A stretch of DNA of 64,000 nt from Prostheceraeus crozeri (GCA_907163375.1 CAJQUW010008596.1:1-64000); one strand, 5' to 3'; shown: positions 18,800-32,489, counted from the first letter of the stretch. The notes: generated by a model from the sequence alone, not told the origin. Numbers and translations are program-made.

Positions 18800-20785
18800 T
18801 TTGTAATCTGTGTCATTACAACTCCCAAACTTTTATAAAGCCGATTACATCCGTATTAATAATATTTTAAGTACAATTGACTGGTCGGATATTTATCGGA
18901 GTGCTCCGACAACACAGTGCTTTTGGGACAGTATCTGCTCTATTTTGAATGGAATTATATGTGACGAAAGTCTTGTTCCTTTAACGCATAAGCGCAGTAC
19001 TGCCAAATATCCAAAATACGTCCGCCGCCTTCTTCGGAAGAAACGCATGCTTTACAATTCCAGAAGGAGCAATGATTGCTTATAAGAACGCCTGTTCTGA
19101 ATGCAAGACAGCTGTTCATCGATATCAATGTACATATGAGGCAAAAATGCTCCAAACAATTATTTTCTTACGTACGCAATCGCTTAGGCCTGCAATCAGT
19201 GATACCTTCTCTGACTGACGAAACTCTGCAAACAATGCAATATATGATAATCATGAAAAAGCCTTGAAATTCAACGATTATTTTGTGTCTCTTTTGGTTG
19301 ACGATGATTGCTTGTCGCCTGACTTCGAGTTACTTACTGACAAGTCTCTCAGTAATGCTGAATTCCCCGCGACGTAATCATGAAGAAGCTTCTGCTCCAA
19401 CCTCCGAAGTTCTCAATTACTCCTGATATTTACCCTCCTATTTTTTTGAAGAATCTTGCTTCTGTTTTGGGAATTCCTTTCCAATTATTATTTGAGTCCT
19501 CTTTCTCTTCGGGATATTTGCCTATCATTTGGAAGCAATCAACTATTATACCGTGCTTTAAAAAAAGGAAACAAGTCTCATTTATCTAAGTACAGGCCCA
19601 TTGCCTTGACTAGTGTTGTCTGCAAAGTCATGGAATCTATCATCACAGACAAGCTTTCTAAGTACCTTGCCACAAATAGCCTTCTATCCGACGACCAGCA
19701 CGGATTTATTAAGCAGAGATCACCATGCACTGAACTCATAACCTCTTTAAATCAATGGACTCTGGCAAATGACAGCAGGTATCAGACTTATGTAGTCCAC
19801 ATCGACTTCGCACGAGCTTTCGACTCGGTATGTCATCGCAAGCTCCTTCTCAAGTTGACTGGCTTTGGTATAAAATTTGAACTTTACAGATGGTTGGAGT
19901 GTTATCTTTCTGGCAGAGTGCAACAGGTACGCATTGCTGATAATACATCCAATCTACTTCCTATCAAGAGTAGCATCCCACAGGGATCTGTTATCGGGCC
20001 ATGGCTTTTTCTTATGTATATAAATGACATTACTACGACGGCTGATAATGATTGCACAATTAGGTTATTCGCAGATGATGTGAAGATTTATCAAGTCATC
20101 AAGGATGACTACAACAAACCTCTTCGTGATACGCTTTCCCGACTTACAAAGTAGTCGAACTCCTGGCAGCTGACACCTTCAATCGATAAGTGGCAAGTTG
20201 TTACATATAAAGGTAGAAAAAATACAAATGATCCAGTCTACATGTACTTTTTAGATGGCACCCCCATCAACCGATCAACTCATGTGTGTGATATTGGTGT
20301 GCATTTTTCAAGTACGAGTAGTTTATCCTTTTCTACTCATTGTCAAGCTATATCATCCAAAGGTTTATCTCGTGCTTATTTGATACTGAGGACTTTTTCA
20401 AGTAATGATCCTGACGTTCTCATGAAGGCTTATTGCACGTTCATCCGTCCTATTATGGAATATTGTACTCAAATCTGGAGCCCACATTTGATTAAAGACA
20501 TAATCGTAAAATACTCGTAAAATTGGTTGAGAAAGTTCACCTATTGATCGTCACCACAGTGATCCAAGAAAGTTCTTTTTTTGTCATCGAGTTTTAAGAA
20601 TATGGAATTCTTTACCGGAACATGTTGTCTCATCACCGTCCCTTTTGATTTTTAAGAGACGCCTGAAAACTTTTGACCTCACACCATTTTGTGTAATTTT
20701 TCATTGAGTTGTGTATTAGGCCCAATGTAAGCGTTCTCTGGAACCATTTGTGGCCTTTTGCTTTTGCAATAAATGAAATAAATAG
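18800..20785 (+). mobile_element. CR1/Jockey-group LINE, 5-prime truncated and broken
   Basis: A fossil of the RT half of a non-LTR retrotransposon ORF2. From left to right: linker region (TIDWSDIYRSAP, RRLLRKKRMLYN), RT with SKYRPIALTSVVCKVMES, motif A VHIDFARAFDSVCH, motif B SIPQGSVIGPWLFLMYIND and motif C RLFADDVKIY, then thumb (HVCDIGVHFSS, YCTFIRPIMEYCTQIW). A final C-terminal part reads in another frame (RVLRIWNSLPEHV). There are at least four frame changes and one stop near 20,152. No endonuclease domain is present, so it is truncated at the 5-prime side. The 3-prime end is at AATAAATGAAATAAATAGA near 20,780. Confidence 0.8.
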
Positions 20786-23700
20786 ATACAAAAAATAATG
20801 TTTCTACAATGATTTTTTGACAAGGAAGGATTATATATAAAATTATTTTTCCAATGTAAAATCTCGATTCAAATCTTTCAGTTCCTTCAGTTCCTTTGTA
20901 TAGAGAGCATATGCGCACACTACAGCAGGCTCATGATCAAAAGACGAAACGCTGCAGATATTCATTTAAACTGTTTTAGTATGATTAGGTCGAAGAATAT
21001 ACAGGTGTATCTGCATATCGCCAGACATTGTTCCTGTAATGTCACCTGCAGTTACTATTATGCTAGTAAATCTGAATTAAAAGTTTTATAGAACACCTGT
21101 GTTTTTAAAGCAGTATGAAGCTTACATATTCAAATACCCCAGTTCTAGAATTTGTTTTGAAAGTTGGAAGATATTAGAATATTCGTCCTTACTTTAAGGG
21201 TGCTCTTTCAACAATCATAGCAGACATGGGAGATGGTCATACTTAATGTTCCCGGTAACTAAAATTATCTTTCATACATTTCCGTGACCACAGTACCAGT
21301 GTAAGCGTGGTAACATATTACGGATAATAGTTACAAAAGTCTTTTCCACACTCCCGTGGAAGTCACATTTTCTATCCAGCTTTCATCATAACACAAATCT
21401 GCATGAATTTCAACCCAAAAGCAACACAATCTGTGTGAACTTTAATGACATTCACAGTGACAAGTTTGACCCTTGGAAATTATTCCACAGCAATTAGGAG
21501 TACCGCAAATCAATTTCATAAGACCGATTTATTGCAAATGAAATATTAAAACCCTCATCATGCCAAAATTGTTAAAAATGGGGATTATGGTAAACTTCCT
21601 GACGTAAAACCTGTGTACCGCGATCCAATATTTCTCACACACATACAATGATGAGTGCGACGAGGCAAATATATGAGAATCATGCGAATATAAAAGCACA
21701 TATATAAAGATAGATAGAAAATAAAAAAAACTCATAAACAATATAAAATCCTTTAGGCCTATTAGGCAATTTTGTGAATACATTTAATGGGAATTGTTCA
21801 GAACCAGTGAAAATGCATACTATAATAGACTGGACAGGGCATGGAATGTCTATTATGAATGAATTAGGTAGCTGGATCAAATTGTCATAAAGTATGAGCG
21901 ACTGGAGCCCTTGGCCACCTTGAGGACCTGTTGCACTACCTGCTCAGTTGCAGGTCGCATAACGACCACCAGGGGTAACGGGCGAAATACTGGTCGCGAG
22001 TAAGGTGGCCGTCTGACTGAGGTGTTCTATAAGTGGGGCTCCTATGTGGACGTACATGTATTAGTTCATCTGTCCTATTTAATATGGGCCTAGCATAATA
22101 TAGCCTACTTATAGACACCACAAAATTATTTCATGTGGACATAAAATTGAACTGCCATGTAGAATTTGACACTTTGATGAATAATTTGCGCTATAATGCT
22201 TCCTCTGCAATCTGCATCATATTGGACAAAGCTGATGAATGCGAAAAAATATTCTGACAATCAGCATGGTATTTCTACAAAAAATGTTGTACTATTTTGT
22301 GACCCATGAAGCCCAACTTTAAGTTGGAAGTTGATATTTGCGAAGATTATGTCATGATACATTATAAAAAATACCTGCTGACAACTGTAGATTATTTGAG
22401 GACATGTTATTCAATGAACCAAGTAATGGCCTATATTACGAATAAACTGCGTTCACCGTTTTGTGAATCTCAGAAAGGGAAACAAAGAAATAAATCCGAA
22501 AAAACACGTGGTTGGTGAGATGGCAAAGCAAGCAAATCCGTCGTTTAGAAGAGTTTTGAATTGGTCGTGCTGAAGAAAAGTGATTCTGAGGATTTTATGA
22601 TTTAAAAGAGGTTACTCTGATGAGTTCAAACATGAGAGAATTGCTTATTGGAAACTTTGAATGATAATAGGAATGTTATGGATATGGAAATACAAATCAA
22701 TAAGTAATACAAAACAGTGCAGAAAAAATCCGTCACTAAATGCAGACGAAGATCTAACACTCATTTTTGGGAAGACGAATTGTGGCGCAATGAAGTGAAG
22801 TCCGATGGAACGAAACGCATAGACCACTTGACAGACCCAGATGTAGATCTTCAACAAAATCTTCAATTTTCCCACCAATAAAAACAATTGAGCCTCATTT
22901 CTTATATACTATTGTAGTGTTAATCTTGCTTCCTCAAGTCAGACTCAGATCATAGAATGCCCATAACAGAAGGATGGATGATGTCAGCAGTGCTTCACTT
23001 GATAAATGAAAATAGAGATAGAAATCATCTTGTTATTTCGGAATGGGTTCGTAGGCCCTAAGCCGTCAAGTCTACAGAGCTTTCATGCGGGATGCGAAGG
23101 TTGTGAACCATTGCGGAGGTAAACATGCAATGTTAGGGTTTGGTTCATAGTTTGTATATGAAAATCAAAAACAGACATTCATAGCCTTATCAATAAATAG
23201 TATTATGCGAAGTACTTTCAATACGGAGATATGATATCATAGTGACTTACTTTCTTGACAAAATCTATGATTCACATGAATCGTGTACTATGCGAGCATG
23301 TTTAATGCTATTGTGTAAAAAATGTATTAATGCGTTGTGTGAGAATTCGCATATGATTCCCATAAACATTTGGTTTGGTGTGGGAATGAAAAAGCGCTTC
23401 ACACAGTACCTGCCTTATCCTAGCCATGATCCTAGGTACGAGCACCGACACATAGGACTGTGTACGTAAGTGTCAAATTTCTTTTTAATGCAATTATCTC
23501 TAACTTTGAAAGAAGGAATCATAAAATAGCCATGTTTTTTCATCATAAGGCAAATTTCATTAACAAGTCACAGCAAGAAAATCGCGCGATTCATTCCGTC
23601 GCACGATTAATCGAGCGGAATCGATAAACTATGCCTGCCTCTGATATAGACTAGTTCCGATAAGCTAATAAGACATGTCGCCTTGGTGGGCTGCTGGAAT

Positions 23701-23827
23701 GATTGATATCTGCGCGCGTGCAGTAGTCGGATGGGATCACTATTGTAGTCTGCTCTATACATGCAGATTTCAACACACGTGGATTTCTGACTAAACGCCA
23801 CTGATTAAATCGTTTCCTTCATGACAA
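20786..23827. other. Long stretch without recognisable genes
   Basis: Only short chance-like frames. A GC-richer patch at about 21,895-22,060 (with CACCAGGGGTAACGGGCGAA) stands out from its surroundings and may be an old repeat, but I find no A/B-box pair, terminal repeats or coding that would classify it. Confidence 0.4.
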
Positions 23828-24025
23828 ATGGCAGGGGTCAAAGCGGACGACTCCCGGCATCCCTGGTGGTGTGGTACGGATACTGATGTTCCCTATGATC
23901 CGATCATCAATGGATCTCAGAGATGGTACTTCTCAAAAAAACAACTAATGTTCGTGAAGTATGAGGCTGCAAAGCAAAATCTAAAAATGTATCTAAAACT
24001 GAAAACGCCGTTGAGTCATAAATGA
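23828..24025 (+). other. Short ORF with a faint cyclin T/K-like motif
   Basis: A frame of 65 codons contains GSQRWYFSKKQL, which recalls the N-terminal signature of cyclin T/K (RWYFTREQLEN), but the residues that should follow are absent. It lies in a GC-richer island. It could be a decayed first exon or chance. No splice site is convincing. Confidence 0.15.
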
Positions 24026-27000
24026 TCGCTTCGGCATCAGAGTCAAAGTGCATTCTCAACAGAATCAAAGTGATGGAGACTTTACAACTCTTGATGTTTT
24101 GTCAAAATACATTTACGTAATCGAAATTGATAGTCTTCTTATTCTCCCGCACCTAATTACGTGCGCTTCGATAAGCCCTCGACCAAGAACGATAACGCAA
24201 TTTTTGAGCCGCTCCGTTTTATATAGAAAAATAATTTTCTTGCATACTCTTCAAATCTCATTTGAGATTTCTTCTTTGAAATCGTGTCGAAAGCAAAATA
24301 AGAAGCCCCTGGATTTCTTATAGCTTCATGTTATTTTTAGAAAAGCACAACTTTCTAATATCATTTTATCTAAAAATATTGAAGCATTATCTCCAAAAAA
24401 TAGGCAGAAGCTTCATATTTCACAAGGACGATCAAAAATGATCTCCGGCGATTCTCATTAGTCTTCAAAGATTTATCGAGAGATCTCAGCATCACTTAAA
24501 TTTTATGGAATCAACGACGACGGATAAATTTCTGAAGTGAAATGAAAACCAAATTGTTCACGTGCCAAACAAAATACCTCGCGTGTTTCCGATTAAGTAT
24601 GTCAAAAATTAAGTCATATAATCTGTTGAAATATTTTGGTTTATGAACGTTGTTAATTCGTCTGTAATTATTTAAAGCTATTTTGCCTGTGCACAAACGT
24701 CATTTACTCGATATCTTGAGACGCAATCAGCAATTCTGGATGATGCGTTTGCTAGTGGCGTCAATTTTGATCCGCCAACTCTGAGAAGGAGAAATCGGTG
24801 CTTCAAAGTGAGTCTGGTGCAGAAAGCATTTCGTGGCCAGGCGAAAGTAGTTACCAAAAAAGTAGTTTGGGTGTGATGAGAAATTTCTTTCCTAAGTTCA
24901 GACCAATGTCAAAATGGCTTCGAAATCATCTTAATATTTTGCAAAGTTGAAAAAAATGTAATTGTATCCAAAGATATTTGTGTCATTTATGCTAATATAT
25001 TAGTGGTGGAAATAATGTAGATAGAGATTTTAATTTCGAGAAGAGTTTTCAGTAAAACTGTCTGAAGAAGACATTTAGCGGAGGATGATATTTTGCGATT
25101 CACAGTTCATTTTTCGGTTGTTTAAGTTCTATGCTGAAGTTTTAGACACAATACTGAGTGACGTGATTATTTCCTTGAAGCAAATAGACAACAGGATTAT
25201 TCTCATAATTCGTCCGCATCACAGATCATTCACAAACAGTAGTATCTTGATAGCAAACTTCGCTGGCATCGCCCCAGCGAATTATTATTATCTCTCTCGA
25301 ATTATGAGTACTAGTGGCAATTCAGAGTTGCTGTGGGACGCGAATTTTCATTCTTACAGCTTTCATGTACCACAAAAATCTCTATGGGAACTTTGTCATT
25401 GTGGGAATTCCCGCATACCGCATGAATGCATCATTTTATACAATAGTATCAAGTTGTTCGTGTGCACGATTTACATGAATCTTATACACGCTGTCAAGAA
25501 TAATATGCACCTATGATTGTATCTCCGCATTGTGAGCATATAAATTCATTGATGAGAATATTAATGCCTTATTCACATTTATTATGCGCAACATAATTAT
25601 CACTGACCCTAACCCGGTAACAGCTAACACGCTCATTTAGCCTGCACCAAATATATGTAGATTTGCTTATGTCTAGCAAACCCTAATATCATTGAAAGCG
25701 GCCTTTACATAATGTCTTTAACCTTCTTCATTAAAGAAACTACGGATTTCGTCAAAAAATTATTTATGGATAAACATCGATTTAACAATGCGGCTCGTAT
25801 ATTCATCATGTTGTAAAGTATCAAGATATAGGGCGTTTAAGAATCTCTCTCACATAGCTTTAAATAATGAATTCATTTACCAAAGCTTGTGATGAATTCA
25901 GATCAGTGCTCGATTACTTCGCTACGTAGATTTGAATTATGCGGTATGATAGCAAACTGCGTTATCTATAAGAGCATCATATTGTTTCAGATATTTCTGA
26001 TCAGGAATTCATCCCAAAATTCCTGACGCTTATCTGTGATGTGAATAAGAAATTATTCATGAACTTTGTTTGATTTATTTTCGATCCGTTAATAGGCACT
26101 GCAGTAAATTTGTGACTGAACAAATAATGCGATCAATCAATCAAACAGATTTCATTTACGCCAGACTTACAGGCTTACATGTAAATTGATTGATGCATAA
26201 ATTCCATGCAGTTCAACATTAATGTTTTTCAGGCAATTTCGCATTCTTTTGTTCTCTTGCATTTAATTTTGCGAAGTTTAACCTCAGACGTCCTAGAAAT
26301 TGTTAGAAAATGAACTCGGATGAAAGCGAGAACATTCAATTAGGAAATTGTATTCGTTTCATCGAAGCATAAATCACAAGAAAATTGTCAACTTGGGGAG
26401 CACCCAATTCCGAATGGTACATTTTTGCATCAACACCGAATCCTGTATCCTTAAGGCCAGATGTCAGGGAGTTTTCGGATCAAGTGGCCGTAAACCACAA
26501 ATTCGATAACGGAAAAATTCCACAGCTTTATCGTTTTTATGATTTGGGAGAATTGAGCTGAGCGAGGCTAAAGCGATTCATTTAGGAAGCAAAAAGTGTT
26601 AAACAAATCACAATGTAGAGGAAGGTATTTAGTGGAGAAAAAGTCAGTTCATGGAATTTTTCAAGCGTTGTTGTTAAGTAGAGAAGGAGCTGATTATGCA
26701 AATTCGTCAGATTGTTAATTTCATTTCCTCGAATGAGTGCTATAATTAGGCATAAATAGGTAAATATGAAACTTGAATAGTGGTGCTTCAGATCATTTGC
26801 GAATACGAAGTATCTAAGAATTTGATATTAAAGGTTCGTATACAAAACATCAGATCTTCAAATTGTTGAAATTAACTGATAAAGCTCAAGCATTATTAGA
26901 TAAAAGTGGCAATCTGAAGTTGTTAATGCGATATCCTACCATGCTCCCACCACCTCCCATCAGCACAGAAAAACGCTGGTGATCTATCATTAACAAACTA

Positions 27001-29794
27001 ATATAAGATAACATCTATGATGATATATTTAAATACTATGCAGTGAATGGCGAAAACGAGTGAAATAGACTAAGTATGGCAAGCTATTTTCCAAACTTGA
27101 CATTTTTTACTGCAACACACTTAGCCGCATTTTACCCTCGCGATTTTGAACTTTGAAAACGTGGGGAAACTCCGGCAGCCACCTCCAATTTTGATGTTCG
27201 TAAGATTCAGTCATTCCCAAAATTACTCTACAACACATTTGCTCGTTCTAACGATGGCATCAGTTTTCAACCAATTCGGTGATCTTGTTACTATAAAATG
27301 AGTAGTAGTTTAAAATTCGAACTCTATTTCTTTTCAATAAATCGACTTTTTGAGTATCTGCTGGAAATTTATTAATGTTAGATGATTATCAAAGAACGAT
27401 TTGTTTTGATCAGCTATGTTGTGATTATGCTTGGTTGCATTCGTATAGTTAAGAGGTGTTGAATACCTCTCAATTTTGAAAATACATTCGCAAATTACGT
27501 GCAGTTTGTATCTTAGAAGAACGACAGAGACCTCTCATCCAAATGAATTAATGTATCAACACTAATTGTGAGGCATGACATTCTCTCCATTTTGTGGCTT
27601 GGGATCCCAAGTATCCCACTATTTGTAGCACAAAACTGACAGTATCAGTTGCAAAGCTATTATGAGAAGTGCTTAGCGTATACTTCTATAATTCATGTAA
27701 TAACTACATAATGCATTCGTGAATGAATGAGCATGTTAACTATAACTTCATTTGCACTTTGTCAATGGTCAACCAGTGATTTGAATAGATTAGCTTAATT
27801 GTAAAACATTGACAAAAATTCTAGATTTTCAAAAAGTGCTTTTTTCAATTTTTTTTCAATGGTCAATTTTTGATGTTCCCATAGTCAAAATATGGTTTGC
27901 TTATTAGAAATACGTAGAAGCCAAAAGTTCGCACCTACTATAGGTTTTGAGAAATATCAAAAGATGCTAAGGTGATACCCCTCTCCGAGCAAAAAAGTGT
28001 CCCCTGTCTTAATACGCACCGAGATCCCGTTGCCGATTCGTTCCTCTTCAATGCCTAAATATTTGCTCCGAATTACATGAAAATCGCAATACAACATATT
28101 TCGTGTATGAATTTTCTATCAATTTTGTACTCATCATAGATATCTTTAGTTTCCAACTTTCACACGAGTCTTCATATCCTCTACTGTCCAGACAGTATAG
28201 ATCGCATACAGCTTTAGGATTTCGATGTCATGTCAAAACGTTTGTCGAATATTTTAGCAATGACCAATTTTCGTAACCATTATTCCTAGTCATTTTAAAA
28301 CTTTGGGTCTTTTTTCTTTATGATCGTTTCACAGACATGTTATAACGTTTACTTTTGAAAATCTTCCATACTTAATACATACATTTTTTATTTGAATTTT
28401 GTGCATAATCACTCTTATCAATATCAATTTGCACCTGCTCAAAAGTGACCTTTTAGTACAATAAATTATTTTGACATCATAAATAGCAATTATCGATAAA
28501 TGTATGCAAACTTAACCGAAATTCGGTAAAATATGTTTTTTTGAAGTTTTGAAGGCACACTAAAACTGATAGTCATAAATGCCTATGTCAAGCGCATTAG
28601 TCTCAAGAGGACCACAGCAAAAATGTGACAAGAGGCTCAATTCCCCTCCTTCGGCATGGATAGGGTTTTAACATGACAAACTTAGCGCCTTGAGTCAACC
28701 TTTCAACTGTTGATGCCGCAAACGGAACTCACAAATCTGTATGCATCACAATAAAGGAATTTTCTTGTAATCAAACTGCATGGTTATAATTAATGAATAT
28801 GAACCAAACATTGCTAAAATTGACAATTGAGTATAATAATTATTATGTTTAAAGTATATCTAATCATATGTGCAGGTTAATAATGATAATTGCCCGCATG
28901 CTGCGTCTGTGTTAGCACATTAATGTCTGACAGTTATGAGATATTCGATCAATTTTGCATAGGTTACAATGAGTCATTTTTCTTTGACTGTGTGATACCA
29001 GTGCATGAATGATTCGCATTCCATTTGAAAATACACGGTCTTCATTATCTTTATGACAGTAAGCCAGTAAGCTATCGCAGTCATGAACATACTTATATTT
29101 TTTACGCAATTTTTTATTCACCCGCAAATATACATGAGCGAGAGAAACGAGAAATGCTTCGAAAATTCTCGATTGACACTCGCATGACACTTGATGTGAA
29201 TCCTCTCGCTTTTATGCGCGCTAGCTATGTTTTAACTGTGATGCTTATTAACTGCTTTAGATGCAGTACGCTCTGTTTGTTGATTTAAAGAAAAAATATT
29301 GTTGATATTTTATGTAAATTATGCAGGTAGACTAGTATTTGGGCTCATGAGGCTTTTAATGGTATTAGGCGTAGAGGTAAACATTATATAGTATTAAATA
29401 TGAAAGTTATGTGCGCTCCTATCTCCGAAAAATATGCGGTACAATTTTTAGATTATTCCAGATATTTTCACAGGAAGATCCATGTTTAAGTCTTAGATTA
29501 TCAGGTGGACGTAATATTTCCATACATAAATTGGCCAAATAATTAATTATGACTGCGAGATGGGTCATTCACTCCCATGTACAATTTGGACAGTTTTACG
29601 TTCATTTCAACCTCAAAATAGGAACATCGAAAAATTTTCGTTCTATTCAAATTATCATTTGGATACTTTTGAAAAAATCAATTACAAAAATTGCATTTGT
29701 TTTTGCTTATCGAAAGAATGTACCTAAACCTAATGGAAAGCAACAGAATATAAATTATACTTGCACAAAACAGTGACAGAAACTAATCTTAAAC
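24026..29794. other. Long stretch without recognisable genes
   Basis: About 5.8 kb of AT-rich sequence. The longest frame (25,085-25,516, plus strand, 143 codons) has no recognisable domain. No terminal repeats, tandem arrays, microsatellites of note or retroelement motifs were found by eye. It may be intronic or intergenic host DNA. Confidence 0.45.
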
Positions 29795-30030
29795 ATAAGC
29801 ATGTTCGATCTCGGAGGGGCCAATGGGAGGTCTTCTTTTTAGGATGGTTTGAGCGTTCTTACGTATCAGAGTCACCGATATTTCACCATTAATTGACTCC
29901 TTTCATTCCGAAACCATGGTATTAGTCTGGGTTGAAATTCTCTGTGTGATGCGCTCCATAAATGTCTTAGCCTCCTCACCGAACACTCCATATGGACTCA
30001 CTGCAAATGGGAGGCAAACCCATCCCAGTT
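29795..30030 (-). mobile_element. C-terminal scrap of an R2-like (YLDDG) retroelement
   Basis: On the reverse strand the sequence reads ELGWVCLPFAVSPYGVFG followed by EEAKTFMERITQRIS and, after one in-frame stop, EISVTLIRKNAQTILKR. This is the typical ending of the retroelement family whose RT lies at 5,564-7,963 (GWxxxPLxVExYGxWG ... LVRANARAIL). It is the very part that the fragment at 5.5-8 kb lacks. It is short, isolated and not continuous with other coding. Confidence 0.55.
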
Positions 30031-30886
30031 CGCCACATCTTTCGCGACTTTGCGCGAGATTTCTCTACAAAAATCAAGACCCAAAGGAGACTAATATGTG
30101 AAAATCTCGATCGAGACAAGGAATAAGATTTCTCTAGTCTTGCCCATGTATACCCTCAAGCCGCCCGTCCATTGAATTTGACTTTAAAATTAACTGTAGT
30201 TAATTGTTAATGGTTAATCGGAGTCTAACAATGAAAGGCGCTCAACATTCAGCTCCATTAAAAAGAAATCGAATGTGCTTTACTGAAAGGACATTTGAAC
30301 GATTTAATACAGAGACTGCTGCTCTTTTTGGCCACTGTATGAATGTTAAATCAATTATCAAATTCTATTTCGATGAAAGTGTTTACTATTTAAGATCCAT
30401 TAAAGTAGCGTCTGCCCCGTATGCCGCTACATTTTCGTGGATATGCTCTAGAGGATGATTTTCAAGTGCAAGTATGTGGTGCTTGTGTTCATGCGTGCCA
30501 GAGCATGTTCTTTTCATCCACCCTTTTGCACTTCACAAATCGACAGCCTGAAGCACTGCTTTGATACGTAGAAGATAGAATGTCCATAGCATGCTACATG
30601 TAAGTTTACAATGTTACATATTTTGCATTGTGCCACAGATATCTGTCGACATCAACTTCATTCTGTGAAAGAATTGAAGAATTCGAATCCTCCTCCGAGA
30701 CAAACCATGGATGGACGATAGGATTACTAATGGTAAATTTGCAACTAGAACATTTATGATGTGAACGAAAGCTTCCGGTGCCCGTCAACTACCCTACAAC
30801 ATACTCCTCAATTACAAGGATCTCACTTAGGGTTAAAACATGGGTTGATCTAATGGCATATCTTGGAAAACGCCTTAAAAGGCATG

Positions 30887-30892
30887 TTTGAT
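30887..30892. repeat. 6-bp target-site duplication, left (TTTGAT)
   Basis: TTTGAT lies directly outside the left terminal repeat of the second Polinton and is matched at 38,290-38,295. Six base pairs is the Polinton standard. Confidence 0.85.
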
Positions 30893-30941
30893 AGTAGTGT
30901 TCAAATGTCCGTTTAGCGGACACGGGGATGTCTGTGAAGTG
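30893..30941 (+). repeat. Polinton 2 left terminal inverted repeat
   Basis: Starts AGTAGTGT and contains the fully conserved core CCGTTTAGCGGACACGGGG shared, inverted, with 38,241-38,289. The core itself holds a small hairpin, GTCCG-TTTAG-CGGAC. Confidence 0.85.
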
Positions 30942-30991
30942 ATGCCCATATGATTTTGAAGCGCGGAATGAACAAAATGGCCCACTAGGAA

Positions 30992-31900
30992 TTGGTCTGC
31001 ATAGCACAGACGTTCCCTGTGGACTATAGGAGAGATGGTAAACAGATATATTTCATTACTTCGTTTATAGACAATTACCAGTTCTTGTCATCCTCACTAG
31101 CGACCCTGGCGGGCAATTTAGATAGTCTGCCTATTACCCGAACTATGCTTCGGCACTTTTCTAATTCGGGTGAGGATCTGCTCCGACGGAAGGGTGTCTT
31201 TCCGTTTTCCTATTTTTACCCTATGGAGCGCCTCCAGGAGACCTCTCTATCATCAGGAGAGGCGTTCAAATGTGACTTGACCGGAGGCGACTGTTCGCCG
31301 ATGCCGATGAGCACGAGCAGACGGCATGGACGATGTTCCGGTGTAGAACGTTTGGGGATTACATGAGACGTTATTTAGAGTTGAACGTGAATCTACTTGC
31401 TGATGTGTTCGAGGCCTCTAGAGAGCTGACGCAGAAGGAGGATGGTCTTGAACCATGTCAGCTCATCAGTCTTCCCGGTATATAATACACGTTATCATTC
31501 AAAATGACGGGAGAGACCATAGATGGAGGACAAATGTGAACAAAAATCTAGTGTCAGAGCTGGGGAGGACACTGTGTTGGCGTATGTGGACGAAAATAAC
31601 CTTTACGGCAGTGCCCTCTGCCAGTATTTGCCTCATTCCAATTTCGAATGGTTGGAGGGAGCGGAGTTGGAGGCACCCAGACCGAAAGATAGCATCATGA
31701 CGTTGCCAGATGATGGAGAGTGGGGTTATATTTTCGAAGTAGACCGTTCTATCCGAACACTGCCTTATGTATCGGTAGCAATTTGCTACTTGTTTTCTAC
31801 TGCACTATCATCAATCACTCTCGCTGTCTGGCAACACGTTTCCCTAGTTGCAGTGGTGTCTTCCGCCATATAAAAATGCGGGTCATGTATTACATTCTAT
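30992..31900 (+). pseudogene. Protein-primed DNA polymerase B fossil (Polinton 2)
   Basis: Pieces of Polinton/adintovirus-type pPolB. The first has FIDNYQFLSSSLATLAGNLD and RRKGVFPFSYF, then EAFKCDLTGGDC, all part of the exonuclease-side region. Next come YMRRYLELNVNLLADVFEA and the start of the polymerase domain with AYVDENNLYGSALCQYLPH (motif A region, DxNNLYG) and GEWGYIFEVD. The N-terminal part and the polymerase motifs beyond the palm start are missing, so this is a middle segment only. The enzyme copies Polinton DNA by protein priming. The fossil is broken many times. Confidence 0.8.
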
Positions 31901-32029
31901 CAGTTACAGTCATGTAAACTATGCCTTCAGACGCAGTTTTCCTCCTACATCAACACTCGGCGCTGGTGGAAGAGGCGAAGAGGCGAAAATGAAGAAGAGT
32001 AGAAACCGGGTCTCGTTCAAATATGTAAC

Positions 32030-32440
32030 GCCGCCACGACTTTCTATCATACTTATGTCGCCACGTGGAAAACCACCCACACGCGGCAGTTATCTAGCCG
32101 TCGAGTTGGACTTGTATGCAACGAAGAAGATAATTGAGTCGTCATAATGGTCTCGTTTCGTTGGACACAGGCTGACACTTGACTGTCATGGGCGTAACGC
32201 ACCTCGCTTCGGTTTAACTCTGATTCATAGGCTAATGGTTGGCGCTGGTGTGATTGACCGCGACTACACTGGCACATTGGGCGTGGTGCTGTTGTATAAA
32301 TGTGGCAAGGAGGCGTGGACTGAATATTGGCGACCGAATTGCCTAGCTGATTTGTGAGCGCTACGAACATGACATGTAATTGTAACAAAGATGTAGCTGA
32401 TGACTTTGGTTCAACTAGTGTTTGAATAAAGGGCTGTTTT
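32030..32440 (+). pseudogene. dUTPase-like gene fossil (Polinton 2)
   Basis: Two separated blocks match trimeric dUTPase. Motif 1 is like PTRGSYLAVELDLYATKK (usual form P.RGS..AAGFDLYA). Motif 3 is like [18 protein letters not shown] (usual form .GVID.DYRG...V.LFN), preceded by a TLDCHGR-like and APR.GL-like segment. dUTPase converts dUTP to dUMP and keeps uracil out of DNA; many large DNA viruses carry one. It sits directly after the polymerase remains and before the penton-like gene, all on the plus strand and inside the terminal repeats. This makes it element cargo rather than a neighbour. Broken. Confidence 0.65.
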
Positions 32441-32489
32441 CATATTTTATGGTTTTGATTTCAGCATAGTTTCCGGAAGTTCGCTATTG

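Noticed and set aside
21895-22060. SINE or tRNA-derived repeat
   Set aside because: GC-rich patch without a convincing A/B-box pair or poly(A)-like tail.
25085-25516. 143-codon ORF as a host gene
   Set aside because: No domain, no coding bias visible and no start or splice context; probably chance in AT-rich DNA.
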